Shown here: piece by piece, positions 8,012-16,215 of the stretch
Numbering within the stretch: position 1 is the stretch's first letter
How the letters are laid out: every line of letters begins with the position of its first letter
Virus record (IMG/VR): IMGVR_UViG_3300033145_001968
Span: 1 to 39,215 of that record
Direction: 5' to 3' (one strand)
From: a virus
DNA length: 39,215 bases
Position numbers and translations under genes: made by a program
Notes under the pieces: model-generated
Told to the model about the DNA's origin: nothing
The model's database searches: none
The model's input: only the letters and a program-made list of their open reading frames with translations

Positions 8012-8458
8012 ATGGGAATCGTATTCGGAAAAGACTGCAAGCTCTATCGCAACGCCGGGAGTTACGAGTCGCCGGACTGGAACGAGATCGTCAACGTCAA
8101 GGACCTGACCCTGCCGCTGGAAAAGAGCGAGGCCGACGTCACCGTCCGCGGCTCCGGCGGCTGGCGACAGACCGCGGCGGTCCTGAAGGACGGGACGGTT
8201 ACCTTCCAGATGCAATGGGACCCCGACGACGAGGACATGCAGGCCATCCGCGATGCCTACCTCAACGACACCAGCATCGAGTTCTGCATCCTGGACGGCG
8301 CCATCGACGAGGCCGGCAACCAGGGCCTGCGGGCGACGATGGACGTTTTCACCTTCGGCCGCAACGAGCCCCTGGAGGAAGCCCTGACCGTCGACGTGAC
8401 CATCAAGCCGGCCTACAACGCCGCCAACGCGCCCGAGTGGTACACGTCGACGACGTAA
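8012..8458 (+). CDS. Major tail tube protein candidate
   Basis: 148 aa. ATG 8012 is chosen over ATG 8006 because AAGGA (8000-8004) is seven bases from 8012 but only one from 8006. The protein is beta-rich, with features of siphophage tube proteins: an N-terminal NVKDLTLPLEKSEADVTVRGS stretch, then VTFQMQWDPDDEDMQAIRDAYLNDTSIEFCILDG, and a late strand (LTVDVTIKPAY). It lies between the tail terminator and the tail chaperones, and a strong hairpin follows it. Confidence 0.78.
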   Translation: MGIVFGKDCKLYRNAGSYESPDWNEIVNVKDLTLPLEKSEADVTVRGSGGWRQTAAVLKDGTVTFQMQWDPDDEDMQAIRDAYLNDTSIEFCILDGAIDEAGNQGLRATMDVFTFGRNEPLEEALTVDVTIKPAYNAANAPEWYTSTT

Positions 8459-8474
8459 CAGAAACCAGCGCACC

Positions 8475-8511
8475 GCGCCCGGCGGCCCATGCCCATGTCG
8501 CCGCCGGGCGC
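8475..8511 (+). terminator. GC-rich hairpin after the tail tube gene (attenuator candidate)
   Basis: A perfect 11-bp inverted repeat (8475-8485 with 8501-8511) closes a 15-base loop between the tail tube and tail chaperone genes. It lacks a T tract, so it is more likely an attenuator or mRNA-stabilising end for the highly expressed tube transcript than a full terminator. Confidence 0.5.
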
Positions 8512-8532
8512 CAAATTCCGGGGACCTGCACA

Positions 8533-9015
8533 ATGCACGCTTTCACCGACACCAAAGGCCGGGCCTGGGACGTCGAGATACACGTCCAGGCCCTGCGCAA
8601 CCTGAAAGCCAAGGCCGAGGTCGACCTCATGGACCTGGCCGACGGCCAACTGCTCGAACAACTGTCGTCCCGGCCCGACGTCCTGGCCCAGGTCCTCTGG
8701 GTCCTGGTCGAGGCCCAGGCCAAGGCCGCCGGGATCACCCCCGAGGCCTTCGCCGAGGGCCTGGCCGGCGACGTCATCGACGACGCCACCGCGGCCCTGC
8801 TGGGGGAACTGGTGGATTTTTTCCCGAGCCGCCGGAGGGCGGCCCTCAAGACGGCCCTGGAGAAACTGAACGCCCTGGAGAACCTGGCCGTGGAGAAGGC
8901 GATCGAGCTTCTAAAGAGCGACCGCCTGGACAAACGCCTGGAGAGCGAACTCGACGCGCTTGGCGAGCAATTGACCGCCTCGCCGGAATCGTCGGCATCG
9001 ACCCCGCCAGACTGA
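8533..9015 (+). CDS. Tail assembly chaperone, first frame (gpG-like)
   Basis: 160 aa. It follows the tail tube gene and precedes a second overlapping frame and the tape measure, as lambda G does. An N-terminal beta region (FTDTKGRAWDVEIHVQALRNLKAK) is followed by helical, alanine-rich segments (VLAQVLWVLVEAQAKAAGITPEAFAEGLAGDVIDDATAALLGELVDFFP) typical of this family, then a charged coiled-coil. These proteins coat the tape measure while the tube polymerises. A U-UUU-UUC heptamer at 8817-8823 falls in the correct phase for -1 slippage. Confidence 0.72.
   Translation: MHAFTDTKGRAWDVEIHVQALRNLKAKAEVDLMDLADGQLLEQLSSRPDVLAQVLWVLVEAQAKAAGITPEAFAEGLAGDVIDDATAALLGELVDFFPSRRRAALKTALEKLNALENLAVEKAIELLKSDRLDKRLESELDALGEQLTASPESSASTPPD
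8817..8823 (+). other. Candidate -1 slippery heptamer T-TTT-TTC
   Basis: The heptamer reads codons TTT TTC in the first chaperone frame. The -1 frame is open from about 8763 to the stop at 9314. It is the only canonical slippery heptamer I found in the overlap. It lies nearly 150 bases before the part of the second frame that looks conserved, which argues for caution. Confidence 0.4.
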
Positions 9016-9035
9016 CCTGGCGGCAACTGGACAAC

Positions 9036-9314
9036 ATGGCCGAGGGCCGCCTGACGACAGAGTGGGCCCAGACGGCCACAGCGTTGGCCCTGCAGGCCAA
9101 CTGTAACCGGGATCCCAAGAAACGCCCGACGCCTTTCGAGCCCCGGGACTTCATGCCCGAGGCCCTGGGCGGTCGCCCCAGCGACCCCCGCGACACCAGC
9201 GACACCAAAGGCCAGGGCTTAAAGATAACCGCGGAGAACATCGGAATTCTTAAGGAAGTTTTCATCGACGGACCTCGCAGGAAAGGATCCCCCCATGCCG
9301 ACCCCGACCACTGA
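9036..9314 (+). CDS. Tail assembly chaperone, second frame (gpT-like), probably a frameshift extension
   Basis: The frame is given from its first ATG, but the conserved part begins upstream. In the -1 frame relative to the preceding gene, bases about 8970-9035 encode DRLAGIVGIDPARLTWRQLDN, which runs into MAEGRLTTEW. GIDP...LT.R.L..MAEGR is a hallmark of the second chaperone frame in siphophages. There is no ribosome site before 9036. The product is therefore probably made as a frameshifted G-T fusion or by re-initiation. It ends 20 bp inside the next gene. The exact slip site is not settled. Confidence 0.7.
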   Translation: MAEGRLTTEWAQTATALALQANCNRDPKKRPTPFEPRDFMPEALGGRPSDPRDTSDTKGQGLKITAENIGILKEVFIDGPRRKGSPHADPDH

Positions 9315-9834
9315 CCTATGGCATCGAATCGTCAAGGCCGCCTTGAGTTACAACCGTTGGACCGTCTTGTTCCTGGCCCTCCTGGCCGGCCTGGTCGTCT
9401 ACGCCAGCGGATGCCGGCCCACCGTAACCAGCCCCCTGACCAACCAGCCGGTCAACCGGGCCGAACTCGAGCGCGACATCGCCATCGGCGGCGAACAGCT
9501 GCGCATCCGCGGCGTGGCCCTGACCAACGACTACACGACCTACAAATCCGACGTCGACCGCTGGGCCACGGCCACCGAACGGGCCTCCATCGAAATCGAG
9601 GAAAAGGAGACCGGCCTGGCCGAACTGCTGAGCGGCCTGGTCGACCCCATTACAGCCGTCGCCGCGGGAACCGCCAATCCAGCCAGCCTGATTCCATACG
9701 GGATTTCAGTCTTGCTGGCCCTGGTCCTCGGGCGCCGCGACAAGAGCCGGTCCGACAGCGCCGCCGCCGACCTGCGCGCCGACAACGACCGCCTGCGCCT
9801 GCTGGTCGAACGAGCGGCCGGCGGCGTCACTTAA
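9295..9834 (+). CDS. Membrane-anchored protein with lipobox-like N-terminus
   Basis: 179 aa, ribosome site AGGAAAGGA. Residues 21-40 form a hydrophobic segment ending in ASGC (C40), which resembles a lipoprotein signal peptidase site. The middle is charged and helical (residues 50-110). A second hydrophobic segment covers residues 131-146, and the end is a basic coiled-coil. It is odd between tail chaperone and tape-measure genes. Possible roles include a tail or injection-related membrane protein, a superinfection-exclusion lipoprotein or a spanin-like factor. None can be assigned. Confidence 0.6.
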   Translation: MPTPTTDLWHRIVKAALSYNRWTVLFLALLAGLVVYASGCRPTVTSPLTNQPVNRAELERDIAIGGEQLRIRGVALTNDYTTYKSDVDRWATATERASIEIEEKETGLAELLSGLVDPITAVAAGTANPASLIPYGISVLLALVLGRRDKSRSDSAAADLRADNDRLRLLVERAAGGVT

Positions 9835-9845
9835 GCGAGGACGCC

Positions 9846-10319
9846 ATGCCGGCCGTACAGATGGGAATCAAATTCACCATGTTTTTTGACCGCCGCGCGG
9901 TCATCGACGCGGTCGCCAGGGCCAACCGCCGTAGCCTGTCCAAGGCCGGCGGTTGGCTCCGCCTGGCGGCTCGCCGCAGCATCCGCAGCCGCAAGAGCAT
10001 CAGCAAGCCCGGGAGCCCCCCCTCCAGCCACACCAGGGTCCTCAAGGACGGCATCCTCTACGGATACGACGCGGTCCGCGAGGACGTCGTCGTCGGGGCC
10101 GTCATCCGCCGCGGGGCCGACCGCGACCGCCTGCGCGGACCCCGGGCCCCGGAACTCCTGGAGAAGGGCGGAACCGTGACCCGCCTGATCCGCCGCGGCG
10201 GCCGCAAGCGACGCCTCCGCATGACCTACCGGGCCCGGCCCTACATGGCCCCGACCCTGGCCAAGGCCCGCCAGTCGGACGCCCTGGCCCCGATCTGGAA
10301 AAACAGCGTTCGAGGATGA
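9846..10319 (+). CDS. HK97 gp10-like tail completion protein candidate
   Basis: 157 aa, highly basic. The N-terminus is a strand (VQMGIKFTMFFD), followed by a helix (RRAVIDAVARANRRSLSKAGGWLRLAARRSIRSRK), a central region, and a C-terminal RARPYMAPTLAKARQSDALAPIW. The family typically ends RPFLRPAL..A.... These head-tail connector proteins help join tail to head. Here the gene lies after the chaperones rather than before the tail terminator, which is unusual but seen in related phages. Confidence 0.6.
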   Translation: MPAVQMGIKFTMFFDRRAVIDAVARANRRSLSKAGGWLRLAARRSIRSRKSISKPGSPPSSHTRVLKDGILYGYDAVREDVVVGAVIRRGADRDRLRGPRAPELLEKGGTVTRLIRRGGRKRRLRMTYRARPYMAPTLAKARQSDALAPIWKNSVRG

Positions 10320-10376
10320 CCCGCAGCGGCCAACGGCCGCAAGACAAAGTAAGCCAGTGACAAGAGGACAAGAAAA

Positions 10377-12659
10377 ATGCCGGGAGCATCGGGAGTAAGA
10401 GCCGGCCGGGCCTACATCGAACTCTTCGCCAAGACCGGCCCCCTGAACCGTGGCCTGCGCCGGGCCCAGGCCCGCCTCAAGGCCTTCGGCCGCGGAGCCA
10501 TGGTGGTCGGTAAAAGTCTGGCCATGGCCGGCGGCGTCTTAGGGCTCCCCCTGGCCATCGGGGCTAAGGTTTTCGCCGACTTCGAGACCCAGATGGCCAA
10601 CGTATCGACCATGCTCGACAAGCCCAAAGAACACATGGCCCGCTTTACCGCCGGCGTCCGGGCCATGAGCATCGAATTCGGCGAGTCGACCGAGACCCTG
10701 GCCCGCGGCCTGTACGACATCCTCTCGGCCAGCATCGCCCCCTCGAAGGCCATGGACGTCCTGGCCGTGGCCGTCAAGGCCGCCAAGGGCGGCATGACCG
10801 ACACCGCCGTTGCGGCCGACGCCATCACCACCATCCTGAATTCCTACGCACTCTCGGCCGACCGAGCCGGCGACGTTTCGGATCTGCTGTTCAGCATCGT
10901 CAAGCGCGGCAAAACGACCTTCGCCGAACTCGCCCCGGCCATCGGCATGGTCGCCTCGACCGCCGCCGTCGGCGGCGTCAGCCTCGAGGAACTCGGGGCC
11001 ACCCTGGCCACCCTGACCCGGGCCGGCCTGCGGACCGAGAACGCCGTGACCGCCGTCAACCGCGTGATCGCCAGCTTCCTGAAGCCCACCGACGACGCCG
11101 CCGACTACGCCAAAAGCCTGGGCTTCGAACTTTCCTCGGCCACCCTGAAGGCCGAAGGCCTGGCCGGCGTTTTCAGCCGCATCGCCAAGCTGCCGCCCGA
11201 GGCCATCGCCAAGTTGTTCCCCAACATCCGCGCCCTGCGCGGCGTCCTGCCGGCCCTGAAGAACATGGAAGGCCTGGCCACCGACCTGACGGTTATGGCC
11301 GAGCGGGCCGGGGCGGCCGACGTGGCCTATAAGAAGATGGCCGGGACCCTGACCGTCGCCCTGGCCCGCATAAAACAGGCCGCCCTCGGCGTGATGAGCC
11401 AGGTCGGAAAGGCCCTGGCCGGTTCGCTGAAGGTCGCCTCGAAATTCGCCGTTCACTACGGGAAAATCCTGGCCGAGACCATCGGGGCCCACAAGGGCCT
11501 GGTCCTGGTCGTCGCCGCCGTCGCCGTCGGCCTGGTCGCCGCCGGGGCCGCCATGATCGTCTTCGGCCTGGCCGTCAGCGGAGCGGCGTCCGTCCTGGGC
11601 CTGATCGGATCGGTGGCCGGGGCCATCCTCTCGCCGCTGGGCCTGGCCATCGGAGCCATCGCCGTCCTGGGTGCCTACCTGGTCAAGGCCACCGGAGCCG
11701 GCGGAAAGGCCCTGGTCTGGCTCTCCGAGAAATTCGGCCAACTGAGGGACTACGTCGTCGAGGCCGTCCAGGCCATCAGCCGCGCCCTGCAAGCCGGCGA
11801 CACCGGCCGAGCGGCCAAGATTCTCTGGCTCGGTCTCAAGCTGGCCTGGCTACAAGGAACCCATGCCCTGGCCGGCCTCTGGCTCGACTTCGACCGCACC
11901 TTTCAGAGCGCCATCAGCGATACCATGTTCGGCATGCTGGCCCTCATGGAAAACGCCTGGCATGGCATCCAGACCGTCTGGGCCCAGGGCCTCTCCGGCC
12001 TGAAGGGCCTCTGGGTCCTGTTTTCCGACGCCTTCGCCAAGGGCTGGGAGGTCATGTCGACGGCGGCCGAGATGGGTAGCAACCGACTCAAGGGAGCCAT
12101 GGACGAAGCCTTCGACCCCGCGACAGCCAACGAGAAGCTCTGGCAAGACCACCTGCAGCGCATCAAACAGATCAACCAGACCACCACCGAGCGCCTGGTC
12201 GACCTGGGCGCCGCCCGGGACAGCCAACTGGGACGGCTCGACGCCCAACACAAAGCTGCCCTGGCCGGCATCAGCGAGGCCAACCAGGAGGCCCGTCGAC
12301 AGATCGAAAAGGAACACCGCAAGGAATCAAGAACGGCCGCGGCCGCCTTGGCCAAGGCCCGCCAGGAGTACCGCGACGCCCTGACCGGCGTCACCGGCCC
12401 CGGGGGCATCGGCGACGGCGGCGGCCCCGACGGCCTGGGCGGCCCCGGCGACATCGTCAACCGACTCCAGGCCGCAATCGCCAACCTGCCCCGGGCCGCC
12501 AAGGACATGACCACGGCCGGGACCTTCAGCGGGGCCTCGGCCGGCCTGCTGGGGGCCCGCTCGGCCATGGACCGCACCGCCGCGGCGACCGAGGCCACGG
12601 CCCGCAGCGTCGAACAACTGAACAGCCAGGCCCGGCGCGGCCGACTCGTCTTCACCTGA
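10377..12659 (+). CDS. Tail tape measure protein
   Basis: 760 aa, the largest tail gene and placed after the chaperones. The N-terminal part (AYIELFAKTGPLNRGLRRAQARLKAFG... KVFADFETQMANVSTM... ETLARGLYDILSASI... AITTILNSYALSADRAGDVSDLLFSIVKRGKTTFAELAPAIGMVASTAAVGGVSLEELGATLATLTRAGLRTENA) matches the PhageMin_Tail core. Hydrophobic segments lie at about 372-440, and a charged coiled-coil lies near 600-660 (AARDSQLGRLDAQHKAALAGISEANQEARRQIEKEHRKESR). Its length sets tail length and it takes part in DNA injection. Confidence 0.95.
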   Translation: MPGASGVRAGRAYIELFAKTGPLNRGLRRAQARLKAFGRGAMVVGKSLAMAGGVLGLPLAIGAKVFADFETQMANVSTMLDKPKEHMARFTAGVRAMSIEFGESTETLARGLYDILSASIAPSKAMDVLAVAVKAAKGGMTDTAVAADAITTILNSYALSADRAGDVSDLLFSIVKRGKTTFAELAPAIGMVASTAAVGGVSLEELGATLATLTRAGLRTENAVTAVNRVIASFLKPTDDAADYAKSLGFELSSATLKAEGLAGVFSRIAKLPPEAIAKLFPNIRALRGVLPALKNMEGLATDLTVMAERAGAADVAYKKMAGTLTVALARIKQAALGVMSQVGKALAGSLKVASKFAVHYGKILAETIGAHKGLVLVVAAVAVGLVAAGAAMIVFGLAVSGAASVLGLIGSVAGAILSPLGLAIGAIAVLGAYLVKATGAGGKALVWLSEKFGQLRDYVVEAVQAISRALQAGDTGRAAKILWLGLKLAWLQGTHALAGLWLDFDRTFQSAISDTMFGMLALMENAWHGIQTVWAQGLSGLKGLWVLFSDAFAKGWEVMSTAAEMGSNRLKGAMDEAFDPATANEKLWQDHLQRIKQINQTTTERLVDLGAARDSQLGRLDAQHKAALAGISEANQEARRQIEKEHRKESRTAAAALAKARQEYRDALTGVTGPGGIGDGGGPDGLGGPGDIVNRLQAAIANLPRAAKDMTTAGTFSGASAGLLGARSAMDRTAAATEATARSVEQLNSQARRGRLVFT

Positions 12660-12677
12660 TCGGAGAAAGGCCTCCCC

Positions 12678-12896
12678 ATGGCGATCACCATTACCGAATT
12701 CTGGAGAAGCCGACTCTACCAGGTCGGACAAACCAGCCAGCTCGACATGCTCTACACAATCCAAGGGGCGGCCGATTACGGCGACGCCTACGCGAAGCTG
12801 CTCACCCTGGCCACGCCGACCCTTGACGGCCTGAACCGGACCGAGGCCACCGTTGATCCCATCGGGCCTGAACTCTGGCGCGGCTCGGCCCAGTGA
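12678..12896 (+). CDS. Distal tail protein, N-terminal fragment (split gene, part 1)
   Basis: 72 aa. The sequence reads smoothly into the next gene: ELWRGSAQ at its end and VTYKSRPGTG at the next start would join as one beta strand if the ribosome moved back one base. The stop and the next GTG overlap as GTGA. Either the two halves are translated separately by termination-reinitiation, or one ancestral protein of about 270 aa has been split. Function is probably distal tail, from its position after the tape measure. Confidence 0.6.
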   Translation: MAITITEFWRSRLYQVGQTSQLDMLYTIQGAADYGDAYAKLLTLATPTLDGLNRTEATVDPIGPELWRGSAQ

Positions 12897-13495
12897 CCTA
12901 CAAAAGCCGTCCCGGGACCGGGGCCGCTGCCTTCGCCTTCGACACCACCGGGGCCACCCAACACATTACCCAGGACATCTCCACGCCCATCAAGAGCGCC
13001 ATCGGAACCACCCCGGCCCCGGACTTGGGCGGCGCCATCGGGGCCACGCCCAACGGCGTCGAGGGCGTCGACATAACCGTGCCCTGCTACAAATGGACCG
13101 AAACCCACTGGATCAGCAACGCCTTCGTCGATGACGCCTACCGCAAACTCCTGGCCTACCTGACCGGCCACACCAACGACGCCCCCTTCCGCGGCTTCGC
13201 CATCGGCGAGATCCTCTTCCTGGGCGCCCAGGGCGCCAGCCGCGGCGACGATGAGGACTGGGAGGTCACCTTCCATTTCGCCGAGAGCGACAACCACGAC
13301 GACATCGTCGTCGGCGACATCGACAACATCGAAAAGAAGGGCTGGGAATACCTGACCATCCAGTACGAATGGACCGAGGTCGGCTCGGGCGCCGAGAAGG
13401 TCATCGTCCCGCAGCCTAAACACATTTACGTCCACCAGGTCTACTATGACGGCGACTTCGGCAACCTGGGCCTGGGCGACGACGGGGGAACCTGA
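12893..13495 (+). CDS. Distal tail protein, C-terminal part (split gene, part 2)
   Basis: 200 aa, GTG start overlapping the stop of the previous frame. It has a conserved-looking FAFDTTGATQHITQDIST motif, then GGAIGATPNGVEGVDITVPCYKWTETHWI and KGWEYLTIQYEW. Proteins with this pattern occur after tape measures in phages and prophages of high-GC bacteria and are presumed baseplate or distal tail parts. It overlaps the next gene by one base. Confidence 0.65.
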   Translation: MTYKSRPGTGAAAFAFDTTGATQHITQDISTPIKSAIGTTPAPDLGGAIGATPNGVEGVDITVPCYKWTETHWISNAFVDDAYRKLLAYLTGHTNDAPFRGFAIGEILFLGAQGASRGDDEDWEVTFHFAESDNHDDIVVGDIDNIEKKGWEYLTIQYEWTEVGSGAEKVIVPQPKHIYVHQVYYDGDFGNLGLGDDGGT

Positions 13496-14343
13496 TGGCC
13501 AAGGCCGACCATCTGCGCAAGGTCCAGGCCGGCGACGAGTTCGACATGCCGGCCCGGACCTTTAACGCCTTCGTCGACGCCGCCCAGGCCGGGAAGGTGA
13601 CCCACCTGGGCCTGCCCCGGGCCGCCGGCCAGAGCCGCCGCACCAACGGCCCCCTGCCAGTGAGCCAGCCGCGGTCGACCGTCCTCGTGAAGAACTCCAG
13701 CGGCGGCGACCTGGGCCGTTTCAGCATCCTGGGGATAGACGACGCCCTGTGGGACCCCACCGAACAGCCGGGCCAATTCCAGAGCCAGGAGGCCCTGCAG
13801 CTGGTCCTCATCGGCGACACGCCGGCCCTCGCCGACCACCTGGGCCGCTTCGTTATTCTGGCCGGCCCCATTGCCGCCGGTGCGATCGGCCCGGCCTGGC
13901 TGGACGGCATCTGCCCGGCCCGAGTCGACGTCGACGACGCCGACCATCCATTCTGCGACATCAAGGACGCCTCCACCGGAGCGCTACAGTCCGGCTTCGC
14001 CGGGGGGGCCCGCATCCTCTGGAAACCCGCCGGGACCGGCGACGGGAAATGGTGCTACATTCGCCTCGGCGACCCGGGCGCCCAGACCATCCAGCATGCC
14101 ACCGTCCAGACCCAGGCGGCCAGCCACGGCGGCCTCTACACCCTGCGGCCCCTCAACGGCGACGGCGGCGGCGCCGACGACATCCAGGCCCAGCGGGTCG
14201 ACGAACTGGGGACCTCCTGCGTCCTGGAACTGGCCGACACCGGCCGCTACGTCTCCTATTTTCGGAACCTGAACCCCGACGGGACCTTCACCGCCGACTA
14301 CGGATTCCGCGTCCAGACCTGGGGCGGCGGCCAGGAGCCTTAG
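13495..14343 (+). CDS. Tail protein of unknown function
   Basis: 282 aa. The N-terminal domain (KVQAGDEFDMPARTFNAFVDAA) is followed by a long beta-rich region (VLVKNSSGGDLGRFSILGID, DHLGRFVILAGPIAAGAIGPAWLDGICPARVDVDD) and a short domain with WCYIRLGDPG. Position in the distal tail operon and beta-richness suggest a structural component. I do not recognise the family. Tight coupling to neighbours (1-bp overlap upstream) supports it as a real gene. Confidence 0.65.
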   Translation: MAKADHLRKVQAGDEFDMPARTFNAFVDAAQAGKVTHLGLPRAAGQSRRTNGPLPVSQPRSTVLVKNSSGGDLGRFSILGIDDALWDPTEQPGQFQSQEALQLVLIGDTPALADHLGRFVILAGPIAAGAIGPAWLDGICPARVDVDDADHPFCDIKDASTGALQSGFAGGARILWKPAGTGDGKWCYIRLGDPGAQTIQHATVQTQAASHGGLYTLRPLNGDGGGADDIQAQRVDELGTSCVLELADTGRYVSYFRNLNPDGTFTADYGFRVQTWGGGQEP

Positions 14344-14363
14344 CCGAAAAGACGGGGAGAGCG

Positions 14364-15455
14364 ATGGCCCTCAACCAACCATCCGCCGACGATTTCATTA
14401 CCGAACTGGCCGCAGCTCGCACGGCCCGGACCCGCATGTACGGCTCGAGTAAGGACGGCGACCTGCCCCTGCCGGCCGACGTCGACGTGCCCTGCTGGGG
14501 CCCGACCTACGCCCAGGTCAACCAGGTGCGGGCCCTCTACGATGCCCTGGTGGCCCTGATGGTCGACAGTACCTGCGACGACTGCGGATCGACGGCCCTC
14601 TCGGCCGCGTCCTGGACGGGCTCCCGCGACAACGACGACGAGATCTCCGGCCAGGTCGGCATGCAACACCTGGACCCCGCCGCCAGCGGAACTTGGGCCA
14701 CCGGGAGCGGCGGCGTCGGCGGCCGCCTGGGGATCTGCGACATCGTCATCGCCGAACACATAAGCGAACTGGCCACCGTCCGTGGGACGATGACCTGGTA
14801 TATCGACATCGATCCCGCCGAAAGTTACGTGGCCAGCCCCACGGAGTGCGACGCATCCTGCCCGGGGACGTCCGGCCTGGTCTGTAACACCCAGACCAAC
14901 TGGGCGGCCAAGACGGCCTGGATGTGCGACTCGACGGCCGGCCAGAAAGTCGACGCCACCGGCGGCGCCGTAGAGGTCGGCTTCATCCAGAACTTGACCT
15001 GCTGCGAGTTTCAGGAAGTCGGCAGCCTGAACTGGTATCACGAACTGTGCGGCCACATCGACGAATGGGGCCCCGGATGTAACGGGGCCTGGCAGCAACT
15101 ATTCGAGGCCTGCGTCGAGGTCCTCAAGGCCCGCACCGTCGGCTACGATTACGACGCCATCGTGGTCTGCGAGAATCCCGGCCAGGTCCACAGTCCCGGC
15201 GTCGGGGCCTCGGCCAACGGGTGGACCGTCGAGTGGACCTGCAGCCACGGCATGGCCGCCAGCGAGGACGACGACGTGTGCGGCCTTTTCGGCCTCTGCG
15301 ACGCCGGGGCCTGTGCCCTCTGGGACGGTTGCCACGAGGGCGGCGCCCCCGGCGAGGACTACGTCGAGGGCTCGCGGACCATGTGCGACATCAGCGACGG
15401 CGACAAGGAAGAAGTTTGCACGGCCATGATCGGACACATTAAGGCGACCGCATGA
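14364..15455 (+). CDS. Cysteine-rich tail protein
   Basis: 363 aa, ribosome site GGGGAGAG. It contains about 21 cysteines (near 6 percent), including CDDC, ECDASC, CC and a CGLFGLCDAGACALWDGC cluster near the C-terminus. Such density suggests disulfide-stabilised knots or metal sites. The N-terminal 80 residues (DDFITELAAARTARTRMYGSS... PTYAQVNQVRALYDALVALMV) are helical and may join it to the virion. It lies at the distal end of the tail operon, where receptor-binding proteins usually lie. A surface-exposed adhesin is plausible but inferred. Confidence 0.65.
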   Translation: MALNQPSADDFITELAAARTARTRMYGSSKDGDLPLPADVDVPCWGPTYAQVNQVRALYDALVALMVDSTCDDCGSTALSAASWTGSRDNDDEISGQVGMQHLDPAASGTWATGSGGVGGRLGICDIVIAEHISELATVRGTMTWYIDIDPAESYVASPTECDASCPGTSGLVCNTQTNWAAKTAWMCDSTAGQKVDATGGAVEVGFIQNLTCCEFQEVGSLNWYHELCGHIDEWGPGCNGAWQQLFEACVEVLKARTVGYDYDAIVVCENPGQVHSPGVGASANGWTVEWTCSHGMAASEDDDVCGLFGLCDAGACALWDGCHEGGAPGEDYVEGSRTMCDISDGDKEEVCTAMIGHIKATA

Positions 15456-15964
15456 TGATCCCGCTTACCCCGCGACAGGAAATCGACGGCCACGCCTGGC
15501 GAGCCGTCCTGCACATCGCCGGCCCGTCGGCCCTCGGCGCCTTCCTGCAGCGACGCATCCGTCAGCTGATCGCCGAGGCGGAGCTGGAGACTGAGTGGCT
15601 GGCCAGTCCGGAGCGGCGCCAGATGGAAGCCGGAAACGCCCTGCCGGCCCCCGTCTCGGTTGCTTCCGAGCCATTGGCCCAGACCACCCGGCCGGCCTTC
15701 GCCGCTCAACGGGCCGACCTCTGCCTGGCCTGCGACCGCCACGACACCTGCCCCCTGTGGGAACACAAACTGCGGCGGCCCTGCCGATTCAAGAGTTACC
15801 TGCGCCGCCCGAACGCCCTGTGCCTGGGCGACCAGCCGCCGCGCTGGGGTCCGACTCTGGGCGACAACAAACCACCGGCCGCCAGCGCGGCCGACCCAGC
15901 GGCGGCCAGAGGTCCCCGGCCCGCGGCCGCCGCGCACACACAAGCGCCGGAGGCCACCGAATGA
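15452..15964 (+). CDS. Small protein with CxxC-type cysteine cluster
   Basis: 170 aa, ATGA overlap with the preceding gene. Residues 1-60 are helical (ALGAFLQRRIRQLIAEAELETEWL). A cysteine/histidine cluster follows near residues 90-125 (CLACDRHDTCPLW ... RPCRF ... ALC), which could bind zinc or iron. The tail is proline- and alanine-rich and probably disordered. Function unknown; it is co-transcribed with tail genes. Confidence 0.6.
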   Translation: MMIPLTPRQEIDGHAWRAVLHIAGPSALGAFLQRRIRQLIAEAELETEWLASPERRQMEAGNALPAPVSVASEPLAQTTRPAFAAQRADLCLACDRHDTCPLWEHKLRRPCRFKSYLRRPNALCLGDQPPRWGPTLGDNKPPAASAADPAAARGPRPAAAAHTQAPEATE

Positions 15965-16194
15965 GCCGCAACGGCGACGACATACCGCGGCCCCGCCCAG
16001 GCCCCCCGGACGCCACCGGAGCCGTCCAGGAATTCTGCGACGGCCTGTGGTGTCTCAACGCCCCCAGCCAGGCCCGCAGCCTTTCCCAGGCCGTCCAGGA
16101 ATACCGCGAAGGCCTGGACACCGCCGGCCAGATCAAGGCCATCCTGGCCCGAGCCGGCCAGCGCCTGGTCGACGCCCTGGGGCGCAGTCCATAA
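15961..16194 (+). CDS. Small late-operon protein, 3' end altered by the HicBA insertion
   Basis: 77 aa, ATGA overlap with the preceding gene. It is a helical protein (AVQEFCDGLWCLNAPSQARSLSQAVQEYREGLDTAGQIKAILARAGQRLVDALGRSP). Its last codons lie in the first copy of a 25-bp direct repeat. The second copy, 1009 bp downstream, would give an alternative ending (GRVSPS-stop). The original C-terminus therefore probably differed by a few residues. Function unknown. Confidence 0.6.
   Translation: MSRNGDDIPRPRPGPPDATGAVQEFCDGLWCLNAPSQARSLSQAVQEYREGLDTAGQIKAILARAGQRLVDALGRSP
16161..16185 (+). repeat. 25-bp direct repeat, left copy bounding the HicBA cassette
   Basis: Identical to 17170-17194 and mismatched on both sides of the repeat. 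It lies in the 3' end of the last late-operon gene. The intervening 984 bases hold the HicBA pair and differ in base composition from their surroundings. Confidence 0.92.
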
Positions 16195-16215
16195 GCGCGT
16201 GTGCGGCCAATGCGA

